Source: CALODP01 sp942492055
Lineage (GTDB): Bacteria > Bacteroidota > Ignavibacteria > Ignavibacteriales > Melioribacteraceae
Assembly: GCA_942492055.1 (NCBI GenBank)
Contig: CALODP010000007.1
Location: 46,191 to 110,190, forward strand
DNA: 64,000 nt
Direction: 5' to 3'
Numbering within the stretch: the stretch's first letter is position 1; each line of letters opens with the position of its first letter. The notes under the pieces were generated by a model. The model did no database searches and had not been told where the DNA came from. It worked only from the letters and a program-made list of their open reading frames with translations. Made by a program: the position numbers and the translations under genes. Shown here in pieces: positions 1 through 12,301 of this stretch.

Positions 1-499
1 TTGTCTTTCCGAAAGTTCCGTTATCAGGTTTCCGCACCTCTTCGGTAGAGATTGTTTCAACCTCAAAATCCAACAATGCCGCTTGAGTATCAATCATTGC
101 CTTAATTCTTCCGAGTAGAAGATTCTTCTCTTCGCGCAACTTAAAAACCGTATTCTGAATGATCTCAGCTTCTGTTTTGGCTTTATCCAAAATCTGAGCC
201 CCCTTTACCTCTGCCTCCTTAATAATCAAAGCATTTTGTCGCTTCGCAGATTCCAGAGTTTTGGTAGTAGTTTCCTGAGCGTTCAAGAGTGTACTTTGGA
301 GTGTTTTCTCCATTCTTTTGAAGTTCTTAATATCCTCCTCACATTTCTCAAGTTTGGAAGAAAATTCTTCATTCTCTCTTTGTAAGCGCTCGAACTCATC
401 GGAAAGAGAATCGAGAAAAGCTTTTACTTCCTCTTTGTCGAAACCTCTAATCGCTTTCGAAAACTCCTGATTCTTTATACTGAAAGGGGTAAATTTCAT
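1..499 (-). CDS. DivIVA-domain protein (partial, runs off the window start)
   Basis: Reading the minus strand from the ATG at 497-499 gives an open frame to the window edge, about 166 residues. The first 40 residues (MKFTPFSIKNQEFSKAIRGF and the following DKEEVKAFLDSL) are the DivIVA N-terminal lipid-binding and dimerisation module. The rest is a long, charged, heptad-like coiled coil rich in K, E and Q. DivIVA/GpsE-type proteins sit at curved membrane or the septum and recruit division or wall-growth proteins; the exact role here is not visible. Its ATG overlaps the TGA of the upstream yggS as ATGA, so the two are translationally coupled, the same yggS-divIVA order seen in many bacteria. The C-terminus is missing because of the window edge. 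Confidence 0.9.
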   Translation of the reverse strand, partial: MKFTPFSIKNQEFSKAIRGFDKEEVKAFLDSLSDEFERLQRENEEFSSKLEKCEEDIKNFKRMEKTLQSTLLNAQETTTKTLESAKRQNALIIKEAEVKGAQILDKAKTEAEIIQNTVFKLREEKNLLLGRIKAMIDTQAALLDFEVETISTEEVRKPDNGTFGKT

Positions 500-1197
500 T
501 GATCCTTCCACGTTTTGTTGTAATCTCTTTCTCCGAAAATGGCACTCCCGATTCTCAACATCGTTGCCCCTTCTTCCAGAGCAATTTCGTAATCGTTTGT
601 CATTCCCATCGAAAGTTCAGTTAGCTCAAATCCTTTTTCATTGAGCTTATCTCTCCAGAGTCGTAATCCTCCGAAGCATTTTCTTATTATCTCTTCATCT
701 TCAGTGTAAGGAGCCATTGTCATCAAGCCAACGACTTTAATATTCTCGAACGACCTTATTTCCGCGACAAATTTACACAAATCCTCGAAAGAATGAATTC
801 CGAATTTCGACTCCTCTCCGGAAGTATTACACTCAATCATTATTTTCTGAACCTTACCGATTGAGGCAGCCTTTTTATTTATTTCTTCGGCCAACTTAAT
901 CGATTCGACAGAATGAATATATTCCGCGGATTTTATTATGTATTTTATTTTATTCGTTTGCAGATGTCCGATAAAATGCCAGCATACATCTTGTTCAATC
1001 AATTCGTCTTTGTCACGAAGTTCTTGAGCCTTATTTTCTCCGAAATTTCTCATTCCGGAATTGTACGCCTCGATAATGGACGAAACTGGATTGTGTTTGG
1101 AAACAGCAATAAGAGTGATATCAGAGGCGTTCCGCCCAATCTGGGAGCACTTTTCTGAGATTTGTTCCGATAATATATTGATATTTTCAGCAATCAT
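496..1197 (-). CDS. yggS: YggS/PROSC family PLP homeostasis protein
   Basis: This 233-aa protein is full length for the YggS/PLPBP family, which binds pyridoxal 5'-phosphate in a TIM-barrel-like fold and buffers PLP supply without a known catalytic reaction. The PLP lysine lies in the conserved AVSKHNP motif (about K34). The family signatures FGENKAQEL (residues ~52-60), WHFIGHLQTNK (~73-83), GLMTMAP and SMGMTNDYEIALEEGATMLRIG are all present; the last is the phosphate-binding end. It is followed with a 4-nt overlap by the divIVA-like gene and lies downstream of nrdJ, separated from it by a terminator. Cytoplasmic; function inferred from the family. Confidence 0.95.
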   Translation of the reverse strand: MIAENINILSEQISEKCSQIGRNASDITLIAVSKHNPVSSIIEAYNSGMRNFGENKAQELRDKDELIEQDVCWHFIGHLQTNKIKYIIKSAEYIHSVESIKLAEEINKKAASIGKVQKIMIECNTSGEESKFGIHSFEDLCKFVAEIRSFENIKVVGLMTMAPYTEDEEIIRKCFGGLRLWRDKLNEKGFELTELSMGMTNDYEIALEEGATMLRIGSAIFGERDYNKTWKDQ

Positions 1198-1261
1198 CGC
1201 ATTTTAAATTAAGATTCGGAATGTAGTTGTTTTAGTCTCAAATGTCAATCAAAAAGAGAAT

Positions 1262-1290
1262 AAAAAAAGGGGCAGCAACTACCCCTTAAT
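1262..1290 (-). terminator. Rho-independent terminator after nrdJ
   Basis: On the minus strand an AAGGGG / CCCCTT stem (1282-1287 with 1267-1272) closes a 9-nt loop and is followed directly by a run of seven T. It lies 30 nt past the nrdJ stop and isolates nrdJ from yggS. Confidence 0.85.
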
Positions 1291-1319
1291 TTATTTAACT
1301 AAAATAGTTATTTTTTTTA

Positions 1320-4300
1320 TTAGCTACAACCTGTTGTAGCACCACAGGTATTACACTTCAGACAAGTACCGTTGCGAACCATAGTCATGGAGCCACATTC
1401 CGGACATATATCTCCCGTGTATCCTCTTTCTCTGGCTTTCACCATTTCCTGTTGTTTGGCAAGAACTTTTGTTCTTCCGTTAGAACCGTTCCCGTTTCTC
1501 GGCTTTGCGGAATCTCTGTCCAGCTCAATCATTCTTTCGGAAATGATCTCTTCACTCTCGTAATCTTCGTCTACTATGCGGATACTCTCTCTTCCTTTCG
1601 AAAGAGCGCTATCTTCGTTTACGTGAGCAAGATCGTTTCTTCCTAGATATGTAACCGCCAACTCTCTGAAAATATAATCTATTACCGAGGTACACATTTT
1701 GATTCTGTTGTTCCCGGCAACCGGCCCACTTGGCTCAAAACGAGTAAAGACAAAAGCGTCAACATATTCTTCCAAAGGAACACCATGTTGCAAACCAAGG
1801 GAAATAGCAATAGCGAAACTATTCAACAAGCTTCTGAAAGCGGCCCCTTCTTTTGCCATATCGATAAATACTTCCCCTATCTGACCGTTATCATATTCAC
1901 CGGTTCTGATGTAAACAGTCTGGCCATTGATCTTGGCTTTCTGCGTGTACCCGGATCTTCTATCGGGCAAACGACGTCTCTTGGCAATATATCTGTGAAT
2001 AATCTTTTCGGCGATCTTTATAATATCGTTTTTATCTTTCTTTTCTATTAAATCCTCAGCCTCTTCTTCCGGAACGGAATTAAGTGGCTGGGATAGTTTC
2101 GATCCGTCTCTGTAAAGAGCGTTCGCTTTAATACCAAGTTTCCAAGATTTCATATATACGGCTTTTACTTCCTCTATTGAAGCGCCGTTAGGTAGATTAA
2201 TCGTTTTGGAAATAGCACCCGAGATGAAAGGCTGAGCGGCAGCCATCATGAAAATGTGCGCATCCGCATTAATGAAGCGTATCCCCTTTCTTCCGCATTT
2301 ATTGGCACAATCGAAAACAGGATAATCTTCATGTTTCAAAAATGGCGCACCTTCGATAGTCATGGTTCCGCAGACGTAGTCATTTGCGGATGCTATCTCG
2401 TCTTTAGTGAAGCCGAGAGCTCGGAGGAGATCAAAATCGAACTCTTCAAGAAGATCGTCGCTGACTCCCAGAGTATTTAGGACGAAATCCTCTCCAATGT
2501 TGAACTTGCTAAAGGCGAACCCAAGATCAAATACCGTAGGAAGAATAGCTTCAATCTTCGCAATAATATCTTCGGTAAAACCCTTAGCCTTAAGTGTTTC
2601 CGGGTTGATGTGAGGGCACCCTTGGAGAGTACCGGCACCTTTCGCGTATTTTACTATCTCGGTTATCTGTTCATTATTATAACCAAGCCTTTTTAGGGCG
2701 GGAGGGATGGCCTGGTTTATAATCTTGAAGTAACCGCCTCCTGAGAGTTTTTTGAACTTAACTAATGCGAAATCTGGTTCGATTCCCGTGGTGTCGCAAT
2801 CCATAACCAAACCTATGGTTCCGGTCGGAGCAAGAACGGTAACTTGAGCATTTCGGTAACCGTATTTTTCCCCCGTTGTAAGAGCCTTATCGGCATCTTC
2901 CCTCGCGGCTTCCAGCAAATCGGAAGGACAATACTTCGGATTAATACCTACCGGATAAATAGACATTCCCTCATATTCTTCGTGAGGAACATTGTAGGCA
3001 GCCCTTCTGTGATTACGAATAACGCGAAGCATATGCTCCCTGTTCTCAGCATATCGCTCAAAGGTTCCCATTTCCTTAGCCATTTCCGCAGAGGTAGTAT
3101 ACGCCTTCATGTGCATTATTGCCGTAATTGCGGCGCATATAGAGTTGGCTTCTCTACTGTCGTATGGGATTCCCTGACGCATCAGCAAAGATCCTAAATT
3201 TGCGTAGCCCAAACCGAGAGTACGGAAATCGTAACTTAACTGAGCAACCTCCCGGCTTGGATATTGAGCCATCAGAACGCTTATTTCGAGTACAATTGTC
3301 CATAGTCTGGAAGCGTGACGAAATTCCTTAATATTGAACTGATGCTTTTCGTCGTTGTAGAAACGCACAAGATTTAAGGACGCCAGATTACAAGCGGTGT
3401 TGTCAAGGAACATATACTCGCTACAAGGATTAGAAGCCCGGATCTCCCCGTTTTCAGGACAAGTATGCCATTCATTAATTGTGGTATGATATTGAATTCC
3501 CGGATCGGCACAAGACCAAGCAGCATATCCGATATCTTCCCACAAATCTCTCGCGTGAATAGTTTTACAAGATTGCGGAGATCTTTTTTCTTCGGCGGCT
3601 TTCTCCTTTTCGGTTCTCCAGTATAAATTCCAGTCCCCGTCGTTTACTACGGCAGTCATAAATTCATTCGATACACGTACGGAGTTATTCGAGTTTTGAC
3701 CGGATACAGTAGCGTACGCTTCCGAATTGAAATCGGTATTGTAAACAGGGAACTCAATAGATTTGAACCCTAACTTTGCCAAATGAATGACACGTTCGAT
3801 GTAGTTCTCATGAATTTTGGATTTCCGAGCTTCAAGAACAGCTTTATTTAAATATTTATTTGTTCTCTTGTTGAATCTGTCGTTTTCAGGATGCTCCTTG
3901 AAACAAGCCTCCATTACATTATTCAGATGGGAATTGCATAGTTGGGAACCGGCAACCAATGCCGCAACTTTTTGCTCTTCCAATACTTTCCAACTTACAT
4001 ATTCTTCAATATCAGGATGATCGATATCGAGAGTTACCATTTTGGCAGCTCTTCTGGTTGTACCACCCGATTTGATAGCGCCGGCGGATCTGTCACCAAT
4101 TTTCAGGAATGACATTAATCCGGACGACTTTCCGCCGCCGCTTAGGGGCTCGTTTGTTCCACGAATGTTAGAGAAGTTAGAGCCCGTACCCGAACCGTAT
4201 TTGAACAGTCTTCCTTCACGCACCCATAAATCCATCAAACCACCCTCGTTAACGAGATCGTCATCTACTGACTGAATAAAACAAGCGTGTGGTTGAGGAT

Positions 4301-4877
4301 GCGTATAAGCGTCCTGCGAAGAGGTCAATTTGCCTGTTTTATGGTCCACATAATAATGTCCCTGAGCAGGTCCGTTAATTCCGTAAGCCCAGTGCAAACC
4401 GGTATTGAACCATTGAGGGCTATTGGGGGCGGCAAATTGATTCGCCAACATGTAAAGATGTTCGTCGTAAAACGCCAAAGCGTCTTCTTCGGTATCGAAA
4501 TAGCCGGCTTTCCATCCCCAGTAAGTCCAGGTTCCGGCTAGTCTGTTAAACACCTGTCTGGAATCGGTTTCGGAAGAGAATCTCTCTTTTTCCGGCAACG
4601 CTTCCAGTTTTTCCGAATCGGCAAGACTTGGTTGCAACCATTTCGGAACATTCTTTTCGTTGGTCTTTCTTAATAATCTCGGAACACCCGCTTTTCTGAA
4701 GTATTTTTGCGCGATAATATCAGTAGCCACTTGCGACCACGATTTAGGCACATATACATCCTCCATTCTGAATACAATCGATCCGTCCGGGTTCTTTATT
4801 TCAGAAACCCTTCTCTCAAACTCTATTCCTTCAAACGGATCGGCTCCCTGCTTTGTGAAAAGTCGAGTAATCTTCAT
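1320..4877 (-). CDS. nrdJ: Vitamin B12-dependent (class II) ribonucleoside-diphosphate/triphosphate reductase
   Basis: This 1185-aa protein is a full-length adenosylcobalamin-dependent ribonucleotide reductase, making deoxyribonucleotides without oxygen or a separate radical-generating subunit. Visible signatures are NSPQWFNTGLHWAYG (~155-170), the CFIQSVDDDL stretch with the first redox cysteine (~200), LFKYGSGTGSNFSNIRG (~225-242), the active-site loop NPCSEYMFLDNTACNLASLN (~480-500, with the N-x-C-x-E catalytic triad) and the long C-terminal insert plus TSCPD-like region. The tail carries a zinc-ribbon-like cysteine set (CPECG, CLKCNTCG) and ends in a Cys-containing TGCS that can re-reduce the active site. 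No NrdA/NrdB genes are in view. No cobalamin riboswitch motif is visible upstream, so regulation is unknown. Monocistronic: terminator behind it, divergent malQ in front. Confidence 0.97.
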   Translation of the reverse strand: MKITRLFTKQGADPFEGIEFERRVSEIKNPDGSIVFRMEDVYVPKSWSQVATDIIAQKYFRKAGVPRLLRKTNEKNVPKWLQPSLADSEKLEALPEKERFSSETDSRQVFNRLAGTWTYWGWKAGYFDTEEDALAFYDEHLYMLANQFAAPNSPQWFNTGLHWAYGINGPAQGHYYVDHKTGKLTSSQDAYTHPQPHACFIQSVDDDLVNEGGLMDLWVREGRLFKYGSGTGSNFSNIRGTNEPLSGGGKSSGLMSFLKIGDRSAGAIKSGGTTRRAAKMVTLDIDHPDIEEYVSWKVLEEQKVAALVAGSQLCNSHLNNVMEACFKEHPENDRFNKRTNKYLNKAVLEARKSKIHENYIERVIHLAKLGFKSIEFPVYNTDFNSEAYATVSGQNSNNSVRVSNEFMTAVVNDGDWNLYWRTEKEKAAEEKRSPQSCKTIHARDLWEDIGYAAWSCADPGIQYHTTINEWHTCPENGEIRASNPCSEYMFLDNTACNLASLNLVRFYNDEKHQFNIKEFRHASRLWTIVLEISVLMAQYPSREVAQLSYDFRTLGLGYANLGSLLMRQGIPYDSREANSICAAITAIMHMKAYTTSAEMAKEMGTFERYAENREHMLRVIRNHRRAAYNVPHEEYEGMSIYPVGINPKYCPSDLLEAAREDADKALTTGEKYGYRNAQVTVLAPTGTIGLVMDCDTTGIEPDFALVKFKKLSGGGYFKIINQAIPPALKRLGYNNEQITEIVKYAKGAGTLQGCPHINPETLKAKGFTEDIIAKIEAILPTVFDLGFAFSKFNIGEDFVLNTLGVSDDLLEEFDFDLLRALGFTKDEIASANDYVCGTMTIEGAPFLKHEDYPVFDCANKCGRKGIRFINADAHIFMMAAAQPFISGAISKTINLPNGASIEEVKAVYMKSWKLGIKANALYRDGSKLSQPLNSVPEEEAEDLIEKKDKNDIIKIAEKIIHRYIAKRRRLPDRRSGYTQKAKINGQTVYIRTGEYDNGQIGEVFIDMAKEGAAFRSLLNSFAIAISLGLQHGVPLEEYVDAFVFTRFEPSGPVAGNNRIKMCTSVIDYIFRELAVTYLGRNDLAHVNEDSALSKGRESIRIVDEDYESEEIISERMIELDRDSAKPRNGNGSNGRTKVLAKQQEMVKARERGYTGDICPECGSMTMVRNGTCLKCNTCGATTGCS

Positions 4878-5199
4878 TAATTTCTCCGATCTAAAAAATT
4901 TTTATTCTTGTATATACCATGCCCGTTAAAATCAACTAATTAGTCAATATTCTCCGGACCACATTTAACCGTACAGTATTAATATTGGGTAAGTATTTTA
5001 TGTTTCTCAGCCTAAAATCAAGTTAAGACATTTTTTATTCTAAAGCAATATCCTGAAGAAAAATTAATATGGATATCACAATTAGTTTATTTTTCTCAAC
5101 TCCTCTCCAAAATAATCAATTATCTTTTATAAAAAAGGTTGATTTTTTTCTTTAAATTACAACGTGAATTTTTTTAGAATCAAACTCGAAGGTTACTTT
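4878..5199. promoter_or_regulatory. Divergent nrdJ / malQ intergenic region
   Basis: About 320 bp of AT-rich DNA with no ORF of note separates the two divergent genes and must hold both promoters. I see no NrdR box pair and no cobalamin riboswitch core. The malQ side has an AAGG ribosome binding site at 5189-5192. Confidence 0.5.
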
Positions 5200-6741
5200 A
5201 TGAAGTTTAAAAGATCCGCGGGAATTTTACTACATCCTACCTCTCTTCCCGGGAAATTCGGGATTGGCGATCTGGGTGATAACGCCCTTAAGTTTATCGA
5301 TTTTCTTAAGGAGGCAGGGCAAACTCTTTGGCAGGTTTTTCCTCTTGGGCCAACAGGCTACGGAGATTCGCCATATCAGTGCTTCTCCGCTTTCGCGGGA
5401 AATCCGCTCCTTATTAGTCCCGAAATATTAGCTGAAGAAGGGCTCCTTTCGGATGAGGATCTTAATTCCGTTCCTCATTTTGATCCGGAAAATGTTGATT
5501 ACGGTCCTGTAATCAACTACAAATACAATCTGCTTCGCAAAGCTTATGATAATTTTAAATCGCATAAGAAAAGTTTTAAGAAAGAATGTGGTAAATTTTG
5601 CGAAAAGAACGGTTTTTGGCTCGATGATTACTCCCTTTTCATGGCTGTTAAAGCACACCACAACGGTATTGCCTGGACGGAATGGGAAGAGGATATCCGC
5701 TTAAGAAAAAAAGGAGCCATCAAAGAATGGACATCCAAACTGGAGGATAAAATTGAATTTCAAAAGTTTTTGCAGCTCAATTTCTTCAAACAGTGGGATA
5801 GAGTTAAAGCATACGCCCATGAAAAAGAGATTCAAATAATAGGTGATATGCCTATCTACATTGCGGCCGATAGCGCCGATCTTTGGGCTAACAAAGAATT
5901 GTTCTCCGTTGATAAGAAGGGACGTCTGAAAACGGTCGCCGGTGTGCCACCAGATTATTTCAGCGCTACCGGACAGCTTTGGGGAAATCCTCTCTATAAG
6001 TGGAAAGAGATGAAGAAGGACGATTACCTTTGGTGGCGTCAGAGATTCTCGCAGATGTTCGAACTTTTCGATATTATCAGAATAGATCATTTCAGGGCTT
6101 TCGACGCTTTCTGGGAAATACCGGGAGATGCCGAAACAGCGATCAACGGCAGATGGGTTAAAGCTCCGGGATATGATTTGTTTGATACCGTAAAGAAATA
6201 TTTGGGTGACCTCCCTATCCTTGCCGAGGATCTGGGTGTTATCACTAAATCAGTAGAGGAATTAAGGGATCATTTCGATTTCCCGGGAATGAAAGTTTTG
6301 CAATTCGCTTTCGGGCCCGACGGGGAAAAGAAATTCTTACCTCATAATTACATCGAAAATTGTGTGGTTTATTCGGGTACACACGATAACGATACTACCA
6401 GAGGTTTTTTCGAAGAGGAGAAGGGAAATAATTCCGGCATCTTCGAATGGGCTCAGCATTATCTTAACTTCTATCACGAAGATATAAGATGGGCTGTTAT
6501 AAAAGCAGCTTACGCCTCGGTAGCTAATATTGTTATTACACCGATGCAGGATGTTTTGAATCTCGATACAAAAGCAAGAATGAATTTCCCCGGTAAACTT
6601 GGCGGTAACTGGACGTGGCGCCTTACCTGGGATCAAATAAACGGCGGACTTACCGGAGCTTATCATCATCTGGCCGAAATTTACGACAGGCCACCGAGAA
6701 AAGAACCGGAATACGCGGAAATTGAAGTCGAAGAGGAATAG
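5200..6741 (+). CDS. malQ: 4-alpha-glucanotransferase (amylomaltase, GH77)
   Basis: I start the gene at the ATG at 5200 (513 aa), not at the upstream GTG at 5164: the GH77 family begins right at RSAGILLHPTSLPG and an AAGG lies 7 nt ahead of this ATG. The enzyme transfers alpha-1,4-glucan segments between maltooligosaccharides or to glucose in glycogen/maltodextrin turnover, in the cytoplasm. Catalytic residues are visible: nucleophile Asp in IIRIDHFRAF (~D296), acid/base Glu in LAEDLGV (~E343) and stabiliser Asp in GTHDNDTTRG (~D395), matching the spacing in Thermus amylomaltase. The 250s-loop sequence GVPPDYFSATGQLWGNP is also present. It is short-form, without extra N-terminal starch-binding modules. 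A TerB-like gene follows 6 nt later, so the two are probably cotranscribed. Confidence 0.96.
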   Translation: MKFKRSAGILLHPTSLPGKFGIGDLGDNALKFIDFLKEAGQTLWQVFPLGPTGYGDSPYQCFSAFAGNPLLISPEILAEEGLLSDEDLNSVPHFDPENVDYGPVINYKYNLLRKAYDNFKSHKKSFKKECGKFCEKNGFWLDDYSLFMAVKAHHNGIAWTEWEEDIRLRKKGAIKEWTSKLEDKIEFQKFLQLNFFKQWDRVKAYAHEKEIQIIGDMPIYIAADSADLWANKELFSVDKKGRLKTVAGVPPDYFSATGQLWGNPLYKWKEMKKDDYLWWRQRFSQMFELFDIIRIDHFRAFDAFWEIPGDAETAINGRWVKAPGYDLFDTVKKYLGDLPILAEDLGVITKSVEELRDHFDFPGMKVLQFAFGPDGEKKFLPHNYIENCVVYSGTHDNDTTRGFFEEEKGNNSGIFEWAQHYLNFYHEDIRWAVIKAAYASVANIVITPMQDVLNLDTKARMNFPGKLGGNWTWRLTWDQINGGLTGAYHHLAEIYDRPPRKEPEYAEIEVEEE

Positions 6742-6747
6742 TTTAGT

Positions 6748-7215
6748 ATGTTAGGTTATCTTAAAAATCTTATTCTCGGTGATAATCAATCCGAAATCGA
6801 CGAAAAGGAAATTTCAGAAGAGATGAGAGTGCGGGTGGCAACCTGCGCTCTCTTTCTGGAAATTGCCAATTCCGATGACGAAATATCTATCGAGGAAGAA
6901 AATCTTATTAAAAAAGTAATGAAAAACGCTTTCGAACTTAGTGAGTATCAGGTTAGCGAACTGATTGAGCTTTCGGAAGAGCAGGTTAAGAAAAGTGTTA
7001 GCCTTTATGAATTTACCGAAACCATTAACGCCAATTTCAAAAAAGAGGCAAAGGAAGCGATTGTTAAACATCTCTGGCGTTTGATCTATATCGATGGAAA
7101 AATGAATGAGTATGAAGAGTATTTCCTCAGGAAAATCAGTCATAATCTTCATTTGGAACATGCCGATCTTATCGCTGCCAAATTGCAGGTAAAAAAGGAA
7201 ATGAATATCGAATAA
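6748..7215 (+). CDS. TerB-family protein
   Basis: This 155-aa protein is all-helical by inspection and resembles the TerB (tellurite resistance B-like, metal-binding helical) domain: two similar halves, each with an acidic turn, SDDEISIEEENLIKKVM (~43-60) and IDGKMNEYEEYFLRKIS (~110-127), the second carrying the D-G-x-x-x-x-x-E pattern. TerB domains are associated with the cell surface/membrane stress complexes, but most stand-alone copies have no assigned role. It lies 6 nt after malQ. There is no other ter gene in the window, so tellurite resistance should not be assumed. Confidence 0.75.
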   Translation: MLGYLKNLILGDNQSEIDEKEISEEMRVRVATCALFLEIANSDDEISIEEENLIKKVMKNAFELSEYQVSELIELSEEQVKKSVSLYEFTETINANFKKEAKEAIVKHLWRLIYIDGKMNEYEEYFLRKISHNLHLEHADLIAAKLQVKKEMNIE

Positions 7216-7604
7216 ATTACGATTTTCTATCCGGTTGTCACTCTTCCCCCGATTGTTTCAGCCGGTTTTCTCCTTTTTCTTCCCTTTCCAAATTATTTCA
7301 TAACACCACAGAGAAACAAGAGCGACTTACCACGGAGAAAAGGACAAAGAACAGTTCACCACAGAGGACTCTGAGAACACAGAGAAGAACAAGAGCGAGG
7401 GAAAGTGCAATTCAACTTCGGCCAGTCAAAAGCCTGGTTTGCAGCAATGGTTCGTTGATTACCGAATTTTCAACCGGATCTACGACAGTGACCCAAGCAA
7501 AAGCTAATGGGGGAAGTTATGAAACAAATTAGTTTGGGTGGTATATAACAAACCCCTTCGGGTTGTTGAAGGGGTCTGCACAAGGAGGTCATCAGGTTAA
7601 GAGA
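7216..7604. other. Non-coding stretch with ACCACAGAG-type repeats
   Basis: No gene is visible. From about 7304 to 7405 the sequence is built from short repeats of the type ACCACAGAGAA / ACCACGGAGAA / GAACACAGAGAAGAACAAGAGCGA, the same family as at 8560-8690. The end (7551-7575) is the terminator of the following minus-strand gene. Confidence 0.6.
7551..7575 (-). terminator. Probable terminator of the 220-aa protein gene
   Basis: Minus strand reads ACCCCTTC, an 8-nt loop, then GAAGGGGT followed by TTGTTAT. The stem is strong but the T-run is interrupted. It lies 30 nt past the stop of the gene at 7605. Confidence 0.6.
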
Positions 7605-8267
7605 TTATGCCTTAACCGTTATGCCTAAAATTTCCAATAGTTGAGGATCATCTGCGAGAGCGAGGCGGGCTATCGCGATATAATCTCTCATCCAATCGTT
7701 TAGGGCGTCGAAAGCTTCATCTTTTAGTTGGGTGGCTTTCTGCGCTTCCCCTATCTCTGTTTCCTGCGCATTGTTCTTTTCTACCGCTAATAAGAAGGCG
7801 TCTTTCCCTTCTTGCATTTTTTCGAGGGTTATTCCGAAAAGAACCATCTTCTCCATTGCTTCTTCACTGGCCATTCCGTTGGTGTAGAATAATCTGACTT
7901 GTGTATGCCACCCATTCCAATTTTTCTTTATTCTTTCGTTGAGACACATGGCTCTGTAGAGATCTGTTCCTTCCAGATTGCGTAGAGCTATTTTGGCCAC
8001 TTTGCGAAGAATAGAGTATTTTTTGTTGGCTACTTCTCTGGATTGTTCCAACTCAAGGGTGCTTTTGATTTGTTGACCATATTCTACTTTGAAGTTTGCA
8101 AGTAGAGCATTAGCGTTGTTTAGGAGTGCTTCCCCTTCTTCGAGTTTCGCCTCGTTGTAGTTGAAGAGGGAAAGTAGAGCTTGTACTTCCGGATGGGTTT
8201 TCCCGTTGGTGATGGCTACCTGACTATCACCAAGGAATTCATCCGTACTTCCTTTAAAACGTACCAT
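7605..8267 (-). CDS. Unknown alpha-helical protein, 220 aa
   Basis: I do not recognise a named family. The protein starts MVRFKGSTDEFLGD after an AGAGGTTAAT leader and is almost entirely helical, rich in Ala, Leu, Glu and Lys, with no signal peptide or membrane segment. A central basic stretch (NERIKKNWNGWHTQVRLFY, ~105-124) is flanked by two acidic coiled-coil-like regions; the end is DDPQLLEILGI. No cysteine cluster or catalytic motif is visible beyond a single Cys. It has its own terminator and an unusual structured region in front (8326-8440). Its place between repeat blocks next to a restriction-modification operon suggests an accessory, horizontally mobile gene, but nothing shows a function. 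Confidence 0.7.
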   Translation of the reverse strand: MVRFKGSTDEFLGDSQVAITNGKTHPEVQALLSLFNYNEAKLEEGEALLNNANALLANFKVEYGQQIKSTLELEQSREVANKKYSILRKVAKIALRNLEGTDLYRAMCLNERIKKNWNGWHTQVRLFYTNGMASEEAMEKMVLFGITLEKMQEGKDAFLLAVEKNNAQETEIGEAQKATQLKDEAFDALNDWMRDYIAIARLALADDPQLLEILGITVKA

Positions 8268-8325
8268 ATTAACCTCTCGGTTGATTAGTTAATATTTTCG
8301 GGGGAACTCTTATACTTTAGGGAAA

Positions 8326-8440
8326 ATTGACCTTTGAGGAAATGGTATCGGGAATAGTCAGGCCGTCGGGATTTGTTCCCCTAAAACCTTATTTGCGGTT
8401 CGCCGGAGCGTTTTTTTAGGAGGACGAACCAAAGGTCAAT
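8326..8440. repeat. Nested inverted repeat, 115 bp
   Basis: The perfect 11-bp arms ATTGACCTTTG (8326-8336) and CAAAGGTCAAT (8430-8440) enclose an inner pair GGTTCG (8397-8402) / CGAACC (8425-8430) and a weaker TTTAGGG / CCCTAAA pair (8316-8322 with 8380-8387). It lies 60 bp upstream of the 220-aa protein gene and could be a structured leader or a small mobile repeat. Confidence 0.6.
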
Positions 8441-8753
8441 GTAACATTTTGGAAAATTTGTGTCAAGTTCTTTTTCCTTTTTCTTTTTCGGGAAACATAA
8501 ATGAGAGGCTCACTACTGAGGTGCTTCGACCAGTCAGGTGCCTGGTTTGCCCAGAGCAAGAGCGAGGAACCACGGAGGATGCTTCGACTCCGCTCAGCAC
8601 AGGCACTGAGAACACAGTGAAGAACAAGGGCGACTTACCACGGAGGGCACGGAGGACACAGAGAAGGGCAAGAGCGAACTACCACGGAGGGTGCGGGGGT
8701 TCCGCACCCGGATTTATCTGCTTGGTTGTGGTTATTGTTATGTCTAATATTTA
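8441..8753. other. Non-coding stretch with ACCACGGAGG repeats
   Basis: No gene is visible. From 8560 to about 8700 the DNA is made of ACCACGGAGG / CACAGAGAAGGGCAAGAGCGA-type repeats related to those at 7304-7405, and includes GCTTCGACTCCGCTCAGC (8580-8597), whose reverse complement recurs at about 19357 and 19399. A long ORF reading through it on the plus strand is a by-product of the repeats. Confidence 0.6.
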
Positions 8754-11855
<3,102 letters not shown>

Positions 11856-11875
11856 TATTCGCCTCAAAAATTATT

Positions 11876-11904
11876 ACCACGAAAAGCACGAAAAACACGA
11901 ACGA
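11876..11904. repeat. ACGAAA-type repeat between GxxExxY and hsdR
   Basis: A short run of ACCACGAAAAGCACGAAAAA followed by CACGAACGAC, the same repeat family as 12301-12480 and 12511-12575. Confidence 0.7.
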
Positions 11905-12285
11905 CTAGAGAGCCAGTCGGGTGATGGTGGCTTTCGGGTATGTTCCAAAATTCACTAGCAAGCCGAGTTTCATTCCGGTTGCTTTCAAATAATTGAGCAC
12001 CTGGGCTTTATGCTCGGGCGCAATCTCTTTTACTGCTTTTAGCTCGACGATAATTTTTCCGTAGCAAATCAGGTCGGGCTTATATGTTTGTCGGAGTTTT
12101 TCTCCTTTGTATGTCAGTTGAAGTTCTTGTTGGGGAACAAAGGGGATGTTTCTTTGTGTTAGTTCTTTTTCCAGGCATTCTTGGTAGACGTATTCGAGAA
12201 ATCCACATCCCATTTCCCGGTAGACTTCATAGATGGCTCCTTGTATAGCGTAGCTTTCTTCCCGGTAGATTACTATGTCTCTCAT
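11905..12285 (-). CDS. GxxExxY family protein (PD-(D/E)xK-like)
   Basis: The start is the ATG at 12283-12285 (MRDIVIYREE, 126 aa), which has a good GGAGG 7 nt upstream; the longer open frame above it is only translated repeat DNA. The family signature is EMGCGFLEYVYQECLEKEL (~24-42), containing G-x-x-E-x-x-Y, followed by the nuclease-like core YKPDLICYGKIIVELKAVKE (D71, E81, K83). The family is predicted to have a PD-(D/E)xK nuclease fold, but no biological role is established. Such genes commonly lie inside or beside repeats like those flanking it here. It interrupts the usual hsdS-hsdR adjacency. Confidence 0.9.
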   Translation of the reverse strand: MRDIVIYREESYAIQGAIYEVYREMGCGFLEYVYQECLEKELTQRNIPFVPQQELQLTYKGEKLRQTYKPDLICYGKIIVELKAVKEIAPEHKAQVLNYLKATGMKLGLLVNFGTYPKATITRLAL

Positions 12286-12301
12286 TGGGTTACCTCCATA
12301 A

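Noticed and set aside
2844..3197. 117-codon plus-strand ORF and other plus ORFs in 1.3-4.9 kb
   Set aside because: Antisense to nrdJ, whose frame is conserved over its whole length.
4878..5199. Cobalamin riboswitch upstream of the B12-dependent reductase
   Set aside because: I looked for the conserved B12-box-like core and did not see it; a covariance-model scan would settle it.
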